Source: Betaproteobacteria bacterium
GTDB lineage: Bacteria; Pseudomonadota; Gammaproteobacteria; Burkholderiales; Burkholderiaceae_C
Direction of reading: 5' to 3'
Assembly (NCBI GenBank): GCA_016868355.1
Contig: VGHB01000007.1
Coordinates: forward strand, 1-64,000
DNA length: 64,000 nucleotides
The stretch's first letter is position 1; each line of letters opens with the position of its first letter. The notes under the pieces were generated by a model that did no database searches, had not been told where the DNA came from, and saw only the letters and a program-made list of their open reading frames with translations. Shown in pieces: positions 7,791 to 18,667 of the stretch. The position numbers were made by a program, and so were the translations under genes.

Positions 7791-8675
7791 ATGGAATTCC
7801 AGGTCTGGCTGACCGACCAACTGCACCAGGTGGAAAAGGCCCTATCGGCCTGGGTGCCGGCCGACGCACCGGCCGGCCTGGGTGATGCGATGCGCTACAG
7901 CGTGCTCGACGGTGGCAAGCGCCTGCGGCCCTTGTTGGTCTTGGCTTCTGCACAAGCGGTGGGCGGCCAAAACCGGGCGGCCCTGCGGGCAGCCTGCGCG
8001 GTGGAACTCATACACGCGTATTCCTTGGTTCACGACGACATGCCCTGCATGGACAACGACGTGCTGCGCCGGGGCAAGCCCACGGTGCATTTGCACTTCG
8101 GCCAGGCCCAGGCCATGCTGGCCGGCGACGCTATGCAGGCCCTGGCCTTCGAACTGCTGACTCCTGCAGATGACGGTGAGGTGGCACCCGCCCTGCAGGC
8201 GCGGCTGGTGGCTGTGCTGTCGCGCGGGGCTGGGCATTCGGGCATGGCCGGGGGTCAGGCCATCGATCTGGCCAGTGTGGGCCACCAATTGCAGGAGGCC
8301 CAGCTGCGCCGCATGCACGAACTCAAGACGGGCGCCTTGCTGCGGGCCAGCGTGGACATGGGGGCGCTGTGCGGCTCTGCCGATGCCTCCGCGCGCGCTG
8401 CGCTCAGCCGCTACGGCCACGCCATCGGTTTGGCCTTTCAGGTGGTCGACGACATCCTGGATGTCACCCAAGACACCGCGGTGCTGGGCAAGACCGCGGG
8501 CAAGGATCAGGAACAATTAAAGCCCACGTATGTGTCGCTGATGGGCCTGCAGGCCGCCCAGCAACACGCCCACGAATTGCATGAGCAAGCGCTGCAGGCC
8601 CTGGTGGCCAGCACCCTGCCCAACACCCAAAGGCTGCGTGAACTCGCAGACCTGGTGGTGCACCGCCAACACTGA
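7791..8675 (+). CDS. ispA: Farnesyl diphosphate synthase IspA
   Basis: A 294-residue trans-prenyltransferase that condenses IPP with DMAPP and GPP to give farnesyl diphosphate in the cytoplasm. The first aspartate-rich motif is [19 protein letters not shown] and the second is [12 protein letters not shown]. The product-length region upstream of the first motif ([12 protein letters not shown]) is of the short-chain type. The frame is open further upstream inside xseB, but ATG at 7791 gives the expected N-terminus [11 protein letters not shown]. The product feeds UppS and, through recycling, UppP at 58.5 kb. Confidence 0.95.
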   Translation: MEFQVWLTDQLHQVEKALSAWVPADAPAGLGDAMRYSVLDGGKRLRPLLVLASAQAVGGQNRAALRAACAVELIHAYSLVHDDMPCMDNDVLRRGKPTVHLHFGQAQAMLAGDAMQALAFELLTPADDGEVAPALQARLVAVLSRGAGHSGMAGGQAIDLASVGHQLQEAQLRRMHELKTGALLRASVDMGALCGSADASARAALSRYGHAIGLAFQVVDDILDVTQDTAVLGKTAGKDQEQLKPTYVSLMGLQAAQQHAHELHEQALQALVASTLPNTQRLRELADLVVHRQH

Positions 8676-8704
8676 CCGCACGCCCAGCCTTGCCGGAGGA
8701 CTCC

Positions 8705-10630
8705 ATGTCCAAGCCCAAGTTTCCCTTGTTGGAATCCATCGAAAGCCCCGCCGACCTGCGGCGCCTGTCTCGCCTGGAACACAAATCGCTGGCACGCGAG
8801 CTGCGCGAGTTCCTGTTGCAGTCGGTGGGCAAAACAGGCGGCCACCTTTCCAGCAACCTGGGTACGGTGGAGCTCACCATTGCATTGCACGCGGTCTATA
8901 ACACGCCAGAAGACCGCTTGGTGTGGGATGTGGGCCATCAAACCTATCCGCACAAGATTCTCACCGGCCGGCGCGAGCGCTTTCATACCCTGCGCCAGTT
9001 GGGTGGCCTGTCGGGATTTCCGCGCCGCGATGAGAGCGAGTACGACACCTTCGGCACCGCACACTCTTCCACCTCGATTTCCGCAGCGCTGGGCATGGCC
9101 CTGGGGGCTCAGCTCAAGGGTGAGAGCCGCAGGGCGGTGGCCATCATTGGCGACGGCGCCATGAGCGCGGGCATGGCCTTTGAAGCCCTGAACAACGGCG
9201 GTGTACCTCACGGCGGCATCTCAGCCGACCTGCTGGTGGTGCTCAACGACAACGACATGTCGATCAGCCCACCCGTGGGAGCGCTCAACAAGTACTTGGC
9301 GCGGCTGATGAGCGGCAAGTTCTATGCGGCCGCGCGCGAGTCGGCCAAGAGCGTGCTGCGCAATGCGCCGCCGCTGTTCGAGCTGGCGCGCCGCTTTGAA
9401 GAGCATGCCAAGGGCATGGTGGCCCCCTCGACCATTTTCGAGGAATTCGGCTTCAACTACGTGGGCCCGATCGATGGACACGATCTGGACGCCTTGATCC
9501 CCACCCTCGAGAACATGCGCCAGATGAAGGGGCCGCAGTTCCTGCACGTGGTCACGAAAAAGGGTTACGGCTACAAGCTGGCCGAAGCCGATCCGATCAA
9601 GTACCACGGCCCCTCTCCCTTTGACCCCACGCAGGGCATACAGAAGCCCGCCACGCCGGCTAAGCCCACCTTCACGCAGGTCTTCGGCAACTGGCTGTGC
9701 GACATGGCAGCCGCCGACACGCGCTTGGTGGGCATCACACCGGCCATGCTCGAGGGCTCGGGCATGGTGGAGTTCCAAAGGCGCTTCCCGCAACGCTGCC
9801 ACGACGTGGGCATTGCCGAGCAACATGCTGTGACGTTCGCAGGCGGCCTGGCTTGCGAGGGCCTCAAGCCGGTAGTGGCTATCTACTCCACCTTCCTGCA
9901 GCGCGGCTACGACCAACTCATCCACGACGTGGCCCTGCAGAAACTGCCCATGGTGTTTGCGCTTGACCGCGCAGGCATCGTGGGTGCCGACGGCGCCACG
10001 CACGCGGGGGCCTACGACATCGCCTTCGTACGCTGCGTGCCCAATACGAGCCTGCTCACACCCTCGGATGAACGCGAGTGCCGCATGGCCTTGTCAACGG
10101 CCCACGGTCAAAACCATCCTGTGGCCGTACGTTATCCCCGTGGGGCCGGGGTGGGGGTCGATGCTGGTACCGATCTGGACACCTTTGAATGGGGCAAGGG
10201 CGTGGTGCGCCGCCAAGCCGCGCCGGCCCTGGCTGGGCAGCCCCGTATAGCCATCCTGGCCTTCGGTACCTTGCTGCACCCAGCGCTTAAGGCTGCTGAA
10301 GCGCTCAACGCCACGGTGGCCGACATGCGCTTTGTCAAACCGCTGGATGCGGCGCTGGTCTCGGAACTTGCCCGTTCACACGATGCCCTGGTCACGATCG
10401 AAGATGGCTGTCTGATGGGCGGTGCCGGATCGGCAGTGCTCGAATTCCTGCAGACGCTGGAGATGCTGTTACCCGTCCTCAGCCTGGGCTACCCGGACGT
10501 GTTCATCGAACACGGCGACCCGGCCAAGCTGAATGCCCAAATGGGTTTGGATGCTGCTGGAATCGAGCGGGCCATCCGTGAACGCTTTGCCCCAAGCGCG
10601 CGAATGGGGACCACAGCGGCGGCAGCCTAG
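8705..10630 (+). CDS. dxs: 1-deoxy-D-xylulose-5-phosphate synthase
   Basis: A 641-residue thiamine-diphosphate enzyme that joins pyruvate and glyceraldehyde 3-phosphate, the entry step of the MEP isoprenoid pathway. Key regions are [15 protein letters not shown] (substrate histidine), the ThDP motif [15 protein letters not shown]...NDNDMSIS, and the transketolase central domain [20 protein letters not shown]. Full family length. GGAGGA stands 6 bases before the ATG at 8705. It sits 29 bases after ispA and is surely co-transcribed. Confidence 0.97.
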   Translation: MSKPKFPLLESIESPADLRRLSRLEHKSLARELREFLLQSVGKTGGHLSSNLGTVELTIALHAVYNTPEDRLVWDVGHQTYPHKILTGRRERFHTLRQLGGLSGFPRRDESEYDTFGTAHSSTSISAALGMALGAQLKGESRRAVAIIGDGAMSAGMAFEALNNGGVPHGGISADLLVVLNDNDMSISPPVGALNKYLARLMSGKFYAAARESAKSVLRNAPPLFELARRFEEHAKGMVAPSTIFEEFGFNYVGPIDGHDLDALIPTLENMRQMKGPQFLHVVTKKGYGYKLAEADPIKYHGPSPFDPTQGIQKPATPAKPTFTQVFGNWLCDMAAADTRLVGITPAMLEGSGMVEFQRRFPQRCHDVGIAEQHAVTFAGGLACEGLKPVVAIYSTFLQRGYDQLIHDVALQKLPMVFALDRAGIVGADGATHAGAYDIAFVRCVPNTSLLTPSDERECRMALSTAHGQNHPVAVRYPRGAGVGVDAGTDLDTFEWGKGVVRRQAAPALAGQPRIAILAFGTLLHPALKAAEALNATVADMRFVKPLDAALVSELARSHDALVTIEDGCLMGGAGSAVLEFLQTLEMLLPVLSLGYPDVFIEHGDPAKLNAQMGLDAAGIERAIRERFAPSARMGTTAAAA

Positions 10631-10692
10631 TCTGGGCGACAATACAGGGTTGGCCCGGTCTAATGGCCTGCCCAGGCCTTTTGTTTGGCTCC

Positions 10693-11496
10693 ATGACGCA
10701 CCCCACCGACGCCCTGCCCATCCCCGACACGCAAAGTGAGCGCGACGAGCGCCACTTGGCGATTCAGCGCGTGGGGGTCAAAGGCGTGCGTTACCCCTTG
10801 AAGGTGCGGGTTGCGGGCCAGGTGCAACAAACCGCAGCCGACTGGACCCTTGATGTGGCCCTGCCGGCTGAGAAAAAGGGCACCCACATGTCCCGCTTCT
10901 TGGCTTGGCTCAATGCCCTGGATGCCCGCGGCGAAGCCCTGGACGCCCTCAGCCTGCGCGCCGGCTTGGAAGATATGCTGCAGCGGCTGGGCTCCGATGA
11001 AGGTCGCATCGAAGCCGCGTTCACCTTCTTCATCAAGAAACGTGCGCCGGTCTCGGGCGTGCCCAGCCTCTTGGACTATCAGGGCCGCTGGGTCGCCCAG
11101 CGCGTGGCCTCGCGCACACAAGTTTGGTGTGAGGTGGCGGTGCCAGTGAAGAGCCTGTGCCCTTGCTCCAAGGAGATTTCCGACTACGGGGCACACAACC
11201 AACGCTCTGTGGTGACCATCCGGGCTGAAGTGCTACAGGCGCTGGCCTGGGAAAACCTGGTGCGATACGCTGAAGAGAGCGCTTCCAGTGAAATTTGGCC
11301 GCTGCTCAAGCGACCAGATGAAAAGTGGATCACCGAACGGGCCTACGAAAATCCAAAGTTCGTGGAAGACCTAGTGCGGGACGTGGCACTGCGGCTGAAT
11401 GCAGAGCCGGGTATTGGGGCGTACAGCGTGGATGTGGAGAACTTCGAGAGCATCCACAACCATTCGGCATTTGCTCGGATTGATCGCTCTGCTTGA
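10693..11496 (+). CDS. folE2: GTP cyclohydrolase FolE2 (type IB)
   Basis: A 267-residue enzyme converting GTP to 7,8-dihydroneopterin triphosphate, the first step of folate synthesis. The type IB signature VPVKSLCPCSKEISDYGAHN contains the metal/active-site cysteine, and ENFESIHNHSAFA closes the protein. Unlike zinc-dependent FolE, this family can use other divalent metals and in some bacteria replaces FolE under zinc limitation. The ATG at 10693 (MTHPTDALP) follows a GACAATACA stretch that may hold a promoter, 62 bases after dxs. Confidence 0.95.
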   Translation: MTHPTDALPIPDTQSERDERHLAIQRVGVKGVRYPLKVRVAGQVQQTAADWTLDVALPAEKKGTHMSRFLAWLNALDARGEALDALSLRAGLEDMLQRLGSDEGRIEAAFTFFIKKRAPVSGVPSLLDYQGRWVAQRVASRTQVWCEVAVPVKSLCPCSKEISDYGAHNQRSVVTIRAEVLQALAWENLVRYAEESASSEIWPLLKRPDEKWITERAYENPKFVEDLVRDVALRLNAEPGIGAYSVDVENFESIHNHSAFARIDRSA

Positions 11497-11548
11497 GCGC
11501 TTTGTTGGCGCACTCGTGTTGAGCGCCTTTTGAACGACGGACGGAGCG

Positions 11549-14353
11549 TCAGTGTGCCTGCTCCCAGTTGGGGCCGATGCCCACTTCGGCCAGCAGAGGC
11601 ACCTTAAGTTCGGCTACGCCAGCCATCAGGCGGGGTAACGCTTCCTGGGCCCAGGGCACTTCGGCGTCGGGCACTTCGAGCACCAGCTCATCGTGAACCT
11701 GCATGATCATGCGGGTGGCGCGCTGCTCATCATCCAAGGCTTTCTGAACCGCCATCATCGCCAGCTTGATGAGGTCGGCCGCCGTGCCTTGCATCGGGGC
11801 GTTGATGGCTTGGCGTTCAGCGGCAGCCCGGCGGGGGCCGTTGCCGCCGCGGATTTCAGGCAGCACCAAGCGGCGGCCGAAGACGGTTTGCACGTAACCG
11901 CTTTCGGCGGCCCGCGCCTTGGTCTCGTCCATGTAGCGCTTTACCCCGGCAAAGCGGGCGAAATAGCGGTCGATGTAGTCGCGCGCGGCCTTTTGCTCGA
12001 TGCCCAGGTTTGAAGCCAAGCCGAAGGCACCCATGCCATAAATCAGGCCAAAGTTGATGACTTTGGCGTAGCGGCGCTGCTCAGAACTCACCTCGCTCAC
12101 CGGCACACCAAAAACCTCGCTGGCGGTGGCCTTGTGCACATCAACACCTTGAGCAAAGGCGCGCAGCAAGCCTGGGTCTTCGCTGATATGGGCCATGATA
12201 CGCAACTCAATCTGCGAGTAGTCGGCGCTCATCAACACATGCCCAGTTGGCGCGATGAAGGCTTCGCGGATGCGGCGGCCTTCGGCAGTGCGGATGGGGA
12301 TGTTCTGCAGATTGGGTTCGTTGCTCGACAAGCGCCCGGTGACTGCAACGGCCTGCTGGTAGCTGGTGTGCACGCGGCCGGTGCGCGGGTTGACCATTTG
12401 GGGCAGCTTGTCGGTATAGGTGCTCTTGAGCTTGGAAAGGCTGCGGTGCTCCAAGAGTTTGGCTGGCAACGGATAGTCAGCCGCGAGTTCCTGCAACACC
12501 TCCTCATCGGTCGACGGCGCACCGGTAGCGGTCTTTTTCTTCACCGGCAGATCCAAGCGGTTGAACAGGATCTCGCCGATCTGCTTGGGTGAGCTCAGGT
12601 TGAAGGGCTGGCCGGCGATCTCGTAGGCCTGTTGCTCCAAGCCCATGATGCGCTCGCCCAGCTCGCGGCTTTGCTGCTGCAGCACAGCCGCATCCACCAG
12701 CACACCGTGGCGTTCCATGCGCTGCAGAGTCACCGCACAGGGCATCTCGATGTCTTGATAGACACGGCGCAGGCCGCTCTCGCGCTCCAACTGCGGCCAC
12801 AGCATCTGGTGCACATGCAGGGTCATGTCACTGTCTTCACCGGAATAGCGCGTGGCCCTTTCCAGGTCCACCTGCGAAAACGGAATCTGGTGCACGCCTT
12901 TTCCGCAAACCTCTGCATAGGACAGTCCGCGCCGGTTCAAGTGCCGCTCGGCCAGGCTCTCCAAGCTGTGCGAACGGTGCGCTTCCAGCACGTAGCTTTG
13001 CAGCAGGGTGTCGTGAACGTAGCCCCTCACCGTGATGCCGACGTTGGCCATTACATGCAGGTCGTACTTGATGTTCTGGCCCAGCTTGGCGGCACCGGCA
13101 TCTTCAAACCACGGGCGCAGCGCCTGCAGCACCATGGCCTCATTCAACTGCTGCGGCACCCCGGGGTAGTCATGGTGCAGCGGGATGTAGGCAGCTTGGC
13201 CGGGTGTGACGGAAAAGCTAAGCCCCACCAGGCGCGCAGCCATGGGATCCAGGGAATCGGTTTCGGTGTCAAAGGCCACCAGTGCAGCGCTGCGGATGCG
13301 CTGCAGCCAAGCCTGGAACTGCTCCAAGCTGGTCACAGTTTCGTATTGCACCGGTTCGCTCAGCGGGGGAATATCGATCGGGTGGCTGGGCAGAGAAATG
13401 GCCGGCGTGGCCTGGCCAGGCTCACCGTCTGCGGGCGCGTTGGGCAGGCCGGCCGAGGCATCTAATTGGGCGCCGCCTCCTAAGCCCTGGGCGTCGAGCC
13501 CACGCAGCCAGGCGCGAAAGCCGTAGCGTTGATAGAAGTCATGCAAGGCGGCTTGGTCCACCGCGCGCAGGGCCAAGCGCTCCAACGCTGGCCAGCCCTC
13601 TATCGATGCCTTCAGGTCACAGTCGCACTTGACCGTGACCAGGCGTCGGCCCATGGGCAGCCAGTCCAAGGCTTTACGCAGATTTTCACCGGCCACGCCT
13701 TTGACCGAACCAGCCGCCGCCATTACGCCGTCGAGGCTACCGTACTCGGTAATCCACTTGGCCGCTGTCTTGGGGCCTACTTTTTCCACACCGGGCACGT
13801 TGTCGACTGCATCCCCCATGAGCGTCAGGTAGTCAATGATGCGCTCGGGCGGCACGCCGAACTTGGCCAATACCCCGGCTTCGTCCAACGATTCGTTGCT
13901 CATGGTGTTGACCAGGCCCACGTCGGACGTGACCAGCTGCGCGAGATCTTTGTCGCCGGTGGAGATCAAGACACGGTGGCCGCTGGCCGCAGCCTGCCGC
14001 GCCAAGGTGCCGATGACGTCATCGGCTTCAATGCCGCCGACCTGCAACACCGGCCAACCTAAGAGCCGCACCACCTCGTGGATGGGCTCGATCTGCTGCA
14101 CCAAGGGCTCGGGCATTGGCGCGCGGTGGCCCTTGTAGTCGGGGTACCACTCATCGCGGAAAGTGGGCCCAGGTGCATCGAACACACAGGCGGCATGCTC
14201 GGCTTGGTGTTGGTCGCGCAGGCGCCTCATCATAGCGACCATGCCGTGCACCGCACCGGTGGGGAAACCAGCTGGTGAGCGCAGGTCGGGCATCGCATGG
14301 AAGGCGCGGTAGAGGTAGCTGGAGCCGTCAACCAGGAGCATCAAGGGTTTCAT
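11549..14353 (-). CDS. polA: DNA polymerase I
   Basis: A 934-residue three-domain enzyme for Okazaki-fragment processing and repair synthesis. The N-terminal 5' nuclease starts MKPLMLLVDGSSYLYRAFHA. The 3'-5' proofreading domain keeps its acidic residues (AFDTETDSLD, LGQNIKYDLHV, YSGEDSDMTLHV), so it should be active. The polymerase has motif A DYSQIELRIMAHIS, motif B KVINFGLIYGMGAFGLA and motif C QVHDELVLEV. The ATG at 14353 matches the conserved start; the frame could extend 14 codons upstream. It is divergent from thrB with 28 bases between starts. Confidence 0.98.
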   Translation of the reverse strand: MKPLMLLVDGSSYLYRAFHAMPDLRSPAGFPTGAVHGMVAMMRRLRDQHQAEHAACVFDAPGPTFRDEWYPDYKGHRAPMPEPLVQQIEPIHEVVRLLGWPVLQVGGIEADDVIGTLARQAAASGHRVLISTGDKDLAQLVTSDVGLVNTMSNESLDEAGVLAKFGVPPERIIDYLTLMGDAVDNVPGVEKVGPKTAAKWITEYGSLDGVMAAAGSVKGVAGENLRKALDWLPMGRRLVTVKCDCDLKASIEGWPALERLALRAVDQAALHDFYQRYGFRAWLRGLDAQGLGGGAQLDASAGLPNAPADGEPGQATPAISLPSHPIDIPPLSEPVQYETVTSLEQFQAWLQRIRSAALVAFDTETDSLDPMAARLVGLSFSVTPGQAAYIPLHHDYPGVPQQLNEAMVLQALRPWFEDAGAAKLGQNIKYDLHVMANVGITVRGYVHDTLLQSYVLEAHRSHSLESLAERHLNRRGLSYAEVCGKGVHQIPFSQVDLERATRYSGEDSDMTLHVHQMLWPQLERESGLRRVYQDIEMPCAVTLQRMERHGVLVDAAVLQQQSRELGERIMGLEQQAYEIAGQPFNLSSPKQIGEILFNRLDLPVKKKTATGAPSTDEEVLQELAADYPLPAKLLEHRSLSKLKSTYTDKLPQMVNPRTGRVHTSYQQAVAVTGRLSSNEPNLQNIPIRTAEGRRIREAFIAPTGHVLMSADYSQIELRIMAHISEDPGLLRAFAQGVDVHKATASEVFGVPVSEVSSEQRRYAKVINFGLIYGMGAFGLASNLGIEQKAARDYIDRYFARFAGVKRYMDETKARAAESGYVQTVFGRRLVLPEIRGGNGPRRAAAERQAINAPMQGTAADLIKLAMMAVQKALDDEQRATRMIMQVHDELVLEVPDAEVPWAQEALPRLMAGVAELKVPLLAEVGIGPNWEQAH

Positions 14354-14381
14354 AGAATGCCAGTTTACGCACCTCGCACCC

Positions 14382-15353
14382 ATGGCCGTCTTCACCGAGG
14401 TCTCCGAACAGGAGGCCCAGTCCTTTATAGAACCGCTGCAGCTGGGCCGTCTGCAGTCATTGCGAGGCGTCGGTGCGGGTATTGAAAATACAAATTACTT
14501 CGTGAGCACCGACACCGGTGAGTGGGTGCTGACGATCTTCGAGCGGCTGAGCTTCGAGCAGCTGCCCTTCTACCTGCGCCTGATGCAGCACCTGGCCATG
14601 CGCCGGATACCGGTACCCATGCCCCGGGCTGATGCCCAGGGTGAGATCCTGTTCAAACTCAAGGGCAAACCGGCTGCGGTGGTCAACCGGCTTGAAGGAG
14701 GTCACCAACTGGCCCCCCACGAACACCACTGCCGACAGGTGGGTGTCATGCTGGCGCGCATGCACCTGCAGGGACAAGACTTCCCTCTGAGCCAGCCCAA
14801 TCTGCGCGGGCTACCTTGGTGGGAGCTGACTGTGCCCCAGGTCCTACCCTTTCTCGATGCCAAAACCGCCGAGCTCTTGAGCAACGAACTGAGCTTCCAA
14901 CAGCAGGTCGCATCGTCTGCCGTATACAACAGCCTGCCACGCGGGCCGGTACATGCTGACCTGTTTCGTGACAACGTGATGTTTGACGGCGCACCTGGAC
15001 AAGAACTGCTCAGTGGGTTGTTCGACTTCTACTTTGCCGGCGTAGACACCTGGCTTTTCGACTTGGCGGTGTGCCTGAATGACTGGTGCATCGACCTGGG
15101 CAGCGGTGCCTTACAGCCGTTGCGTGCGCAGGCATTCGTAGATGCCTACGAGTCGGTCCGGCCGCTGCAGCCAGCCGAATATCGGCTGCTGCCGTCGCTG
15201 CTGCGTGCAGCGGCTCTGCGCTTTTGGGTGTCGCGCCTTTGGGACTTTCACCTGCCGCGCGAGGCTTCGGTGCTCAAACCCCATGACCCCAAACACTTTG
15301 AGCGGGTACTGCGGGCGCGCATCGATCACCCCTGGCATGCACTGGCAGGCTGA
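14382..15353 (+). CDS. thrB: Homoserine kinase, APH-fold (ThrB type II)
   Basis: A 323-residue aminoglycoside-phosphotransferase-fold kinase that phosphorylates L-homoserine on the way to threonine. It has the N-terminal lobe VGAGIENTNYFVST, the catalytic loop PVHADLFRDNVMFDG (~193-207) and the metal-binding FDFYFAGVDTWLFDLAVCLND. This form replaces the GHMP-family ThrB in many beta- and gamma-proteobacteria. It starts at ATG 14382 and is followed 19 bases later by a BPSS1780-type membrane gene. Confidence 0.93.
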   Translation: MAVFTEVSEQEAQSFIEPLQLGRLQSLRGVGAGIENTNYFVSTDTGEWVLTIFERLSFEQLPFYLRLMQHLAMRRIPVPMPRADAQGEILFKLKGKPAAVVNRLEGGHQLAPHEHHCRQVGVMLARMHLQGQDFPLSQPNLRGLPWWELTVPQVLPFLDAKTAELLSNELSFQQQVASSAVYNSLPRGPVHADLFRDNVMFDGAPGQELLSGLFDFYFAGVDTWLFDLAVCLNDWCIDLGSGALQPLRAQAFVDAYESVRPLQPAEYRLLPSLLRAAALRFWVSRLWDFHLPREASVLKPHDPKHFERVLRARIDHPWHALAG

Positions 15354-15372
15354 AGCAGGGAAGATTGGCTCA

Positions 15373-16227
15373 ATGAAGCTCATCCTCAAACCCGTGCAAC
15401 CGCGCCAAGGTGTGCAGTGGGTGGTGCAGGCCCTGAAGGTGTTCGCCCGTCATCCATTGGGGCTGGCGGGCCTGTTTGGCACCTTTCTATTCTTCGCCCT
15501 GTTACTGATGCTGGTGCCGGTGGTGGGCGCTGTGGTGGTACTGGGTGCAGTTCCCTTGTTGGGCCTGGTGATGATGATGGGAACAGCCGCTGCAGTTCGG
15601 GGGCAACGCCCACTGCCGGGTCTGTACCTGGCACCCTTTAGAACCGATGCCCTGCGGCGCACGCGCTTGCTCATACTGTGCGTGGCATACGGGGTATTGT
15701 CGCTTCTGGTACTGCTGGTGTCGGATGCCATTGACAGCGGCAAACTTCAAGAACTGCAGGATTTGATGGCAGCAAGCCGAGACAATGCCCGCGCTCGTGA
15801 ACAACTGCAAGTTTTGTTGGCCGATCCGCAACTCTTGGGCGGCCTGTACGCGCGACTGGGCTTGACGGCTCTGATCAGCATCCCCTTTTGGTACGCACCG
15901 GCTCTGGTGTGGTGGGGCCAGCAAAGTGCGGCACAGGCGCTGTTTTCCTCAACGTTGGCCATTTGGCGCAGCAAGGGCGCCTTCCTCACCTATGTGGCCA
16001 CCTGCGTGTCTTTGTTGGCCGCCACAGGGCTCACCCTGGGCCTGCTGTTGCAGGTGCTGGGCTTGAGCGGACTGATGGGCGCCCTGGCCATGCCCTTGGG
16101 GATGACCTTGAGTGTGGTTTTTTACGCCAGCCTGTACTTCATGTTTGTGCAGACCTTCAGCGCGGGCGATCAGTCTGGCGCTCGTACCGACGAAGACGCC
16201 CTGGACGAGATCAGTCCACCGGTGTGA
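15373..16227 (+). CDS. BPSS1780-family-like polytopic membrane protein
   Basis: A 284-residue protein of unknown function. After a soluble start, MKLILKPVQPRQGVQWVVQA, there are about six hydrophobic segments, the first two being very glycine- and valine-rich (~30-70). A polar loop (SGKLQELQDLMAASRDNARA) precedes the second half. The C-terminus is acidic (RTDEDALDEISPPV). Position next to thrB in Burkholderiales is the main clue to its family, from memory. It overlaps the uvrD 3' end by 17 bases in convergent orientation. Confidence 0.75.
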   Translation: MKLILKPVQPRQGVQWVVQALKVFARHPLGLAGLFGTFLFFALLLMLVPVVGAVVVLGAVPLLGLVMMMGTAAAVRGQRPLPGLYLAPFRTDALRRTRLLILCVAYGVLSLLVLLVSDAIDSGKLQELQDLMAASRDNARAREQLQVLLADPQLLGGLYARLGLTALISIPFWYAPALVWWGQQSAAQALFSSTLAIWRSKGAFLTYVATCVSLLAATGLTLGLLLQVLGLSGLMGALAMPLGMTLSVVFYASLYFMFVQTFSAGDQSGARTDEDALDEISPPV

Positions 16228-18607
16228 GCTTGGCCACGCTCAGAGCCAACCACTTCATGCCATGACGACCGAAGTTCACCTGGGCCCGGGCGTCGGTGCC
16301 CGAGCCCTCCAGGGTGACGATCACGCCCTCGCCAAACTTGTTGTGGAACACGCCTTGGCCCACGCGCAACGGCCGGCCATCGGTACCCGCTGGGGCCGCG
16401 CTGCGCGGTATGCTGTTACCCAAACTGGTTGAAAGGGGTGCCCCCACACGCCCAACGCCCACCATGGAGCCCAGGCCAGACCCGCGAGACCACGCGTCCT
16501 GATACGCCTTTGCATAGCCCGATCCAAAGGCTGCCGTGCGCGGTGTCAACCACTTCAGCGCTGCTTCGGGTAGTTCGTCAAACCATCGGCTACGAACGTT
16601 GTAGCGGGTTTGGCCGTGCAGCAAGCGGGTCTGGCTAAAGGTGAGGTACAGACGCTGGCGCGCACGGGTGATGGCTACGTACATCAGGCGCCGTTCTTCC
16701 TCCAGGCCATCAGCATCGCTCATGGCATTCTCATGGGGAAAGAGGCCCTCCTCTAGCCCGGTCATAAAAACTGCATCGAACTCCAGTCCCTTGGCCGCGT
16801 GGATGGTCATCAGCTGCACCGCGTCCTGCCCAGCTTCGGCTTGGTTGTCGCCCGCTTCCAAAGAGGCGTGGGTGAGGAAGGCCGCTAAAGGGCTCATGAT
16901 CTCGCCGGTTTCGGCGTCTGGCGTCACATCCACTGATGCGGGCATGCCCAGGCCGGCCTCATCGGGCTGGGCCAGAGCGCCCGGGCCGAGTTCATCCACC
17001 GGCAAGGCCACCGCATCACGCCCAAAGCCTTCTTGCGTCACAAAGGCCTCAGCCGCATTGACCAGTTCCCCCAGGTTCTCGATGCGGTCCGCTCCTTCCT
17101 TGTCGGTGCGATAGAAATCGAGCAGGCCGGAGTTATGCAACACCTGTTCGATGATCTCGCGCAGCGTCAGGCCACGGGTAGCGTCGCGCAAGCACTCAAT
17201 GATTTGCACAAAACCAGCCAGCTTGGTGCCGGCAGCGCCTCCCACAGCTCCCACCGATTGCGCCAGGCTACGCCCACTGGTACGCGCCACATCCTGCAGT
17301 TGCTCCACCGTGCGCGCCCCAATGCCACGCGCCGGAAAGTTCACCACGCGCAGGAAGCTGGTGTCGTCGTTCGGGTTCTCGATCAGCCGCAGATAGGCCA
17401 GCGCATGCTTGACCTCGGCGCGCTCGAAGAAGCGCAGCCCTCCATACACGCGGTAGGGCACGCCGGCGTTGAACAGGGCACTTTCCATCACGCGGCTTTG
17501 CGCGTTACTGCGGTACAGGATAGCGACTTCGCGACGCTCGGTGCCCGCGCTGTGCAGATGGCCGATCTCTTCCAGCACCCACTGGGCCTCGGCGTAGTCA
17601 CTGGTCGCCTCATGCACCCGCAGCGGCTCGCCCGGGCCGGCATCGGTGCGCAGGTTCTTACCCAGGCGGCGTTCGTTATGCGAGATCAACTCATTGGCCG
17701 CGTCCAGGATGTGCCCCATGCTTCGGTAGTTCTGCTCGAGCTTGATGACCTGCTCCACGCGGAACTCGCGCTCGAAGTCGCGCATATTGCCGACCTGCGC
17801 GCCTCGAAAGGCGTAGATGCTCTGGTCGTCGTCACCGACAGCGAATAGACCCTGAGGACCGTAAGCCGCCCCGTCGGCGGATGCCTCCCCCGGTAAGGGT
17901 GCAAACATTTTCAGCCAGGCGTACTGCAGGCGGTTGGTGTCTTGGAATTCATCGACAAGGATGTGACGAAAGCGCCGGCGGTAGTGCTCGCGAATGGACG
18001 GTTGGTCGCGCATGATCTCGACGGTACGCAGCATCAGCTCGGCAAAGTCCACCACCCCCTCTCGTGCGCACTGGTCCTCATAGGCGCGGTAAATATCAGC
18101 CAGCTTCTGGGTGTGCGCATCCCGGATGTCCACATCGCCTGGGCGCAGACCATCTTCTTTGCTGGCCGCAATAAACCAGGACACCTGCTTGGGCACAAAC
18201 CGCTCTTCGTCCAGATTCATGGCCTTGATCACCCGCTTGACGGCCGAGACAGTGTCCGACGCATCAAGGATCTGAAAACTCTGCGGCAAGCCTGCGGCTT
18301 TCCAGTGCGCGCGCAAGAAGCGGTTGCAAAGGCCGTGGAAGGTACCAATCCACATACCGCGCACATTGACCGGCAGCTTGGCCGACAGCCGCGTGAGCAT
18401 TTCCTTGGCAGCCTTGTTGGTGAAGGTCACCGCCATCACACCGCCAGGCGAAACCTGCCCGGTTTGCATCAGCCAGGCGATCCGGGTGGTCAACACCCGG
18501 GTCTTGCCAGAACCGGCACCCGCCAAGATTAATGAGGGTTGCGCCGGCAGAGTGACCGCGGCGAGTTGTTCGGGGTTGAGGTGGTCAAGCAAAGGGTCAG
18601 CGAACAT
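16211..18607 (-). CDS. uvrD: ATP-dependent DNA helicase UvrD/Rep family
   Basis: A 798-residue superfamily 1A helicase. Motifs in order are NPEQLAAVTLP (Q motif), AGAGSGKTRVLTTRI (I), TFTNKAAKEML (Ia), VDEFQDTNRLQY (II), GDDDQSIYAFRGA (III), QNYRS (IV), MTIHAAKGLEFDAVF (V) and YVAITRARQRLYL (VI). The enzyme unwinds DNA in nucleotide excision and mismatch repair. The C-terminal tail (VGQGVFHNKFGEGVIVTLEG) is the UvrD/PcrA tudor-like segment that binds RNA polymerase in homologues, which argues for UvrD rather than Rep. Confidence 0.94.
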   Translation of the reverse strand: MFADPLLDHLNPEQLAAVTLPAQPSLILAGAGSGKTRVLTTRIAWLMQTGQVSPGGVMAVTFTNKAAKEMLTRLSAKLPVNVRGMWIGTFHGLCNRFLRAHWKAAGLPQSFQILDASDTVSAVKRVIKAMNLDEERFVPKQVSWFIAASKEDGLRPGDVDIRDAHTQKLADIYRAYEDQCAREGVVDFAELMLRTVEIMRDQPSIREHYRRRFRHILVDEFQDTNRLQYAWLKMFAPLPGEASADGAAYGPQGLFAVGDDDQSIYAFRGAQVGNMRDFEREFRVEQVIKLEQNYRSMGHILDAANELISHNERRLGKNLRTDAGPGEPLRVHEATSDYAEAQWVLEEIGHLHSAGTERREVAILYRSNAQSRVMESALFNAGVPYRVYGGLRFFERAEVKHALAYLRLIENPNDDTSFLRVVNFPARGIGARTVEQLQDVARTSGRSLAQSVGAVGGAAGTKLAGFVQIIECLRDATRGLTLREIIEQVLHNSGLLDFYRTDKEGADRIENLGELVNAAEAFVTQEGFGRDAVALPVDELGPGALAQPDEAGLGMPASVDVTPDAETGEIMSPLAAFLTHASLEAGDNQAEAGQDAVQLMTIHAAKGLEFDAVFMTGLEEGLFPHENAMSDADGLEEERRLMYVAITRARQRLYLTFSQTRLLHGQTRYNVRSRWFDELPEAALKWLTPRTAAFGSGYAKAYQDAWSRGSGLGSMVGVGRVGAPLSTSLGNSIPRSAAPAGTDGRPLRVGQGVFHNKFGEGVIVTLEGSGTDARAQVNFGRHGMKWLALSVAKLTPVD

Positions 18608-18667
18608 GGGATGCCCGCAGCAAGCACGGAAAATTCAGCGGCGCCTGGCGCCGTTGGTTAGAGGACA

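Noticed and set aside
11507-11531. GGCGC/GCGCC stem with TTTT between folE2 and polA as a terminator
   Set aside because: Only five pairs and an 11-base loop; too weak to list.
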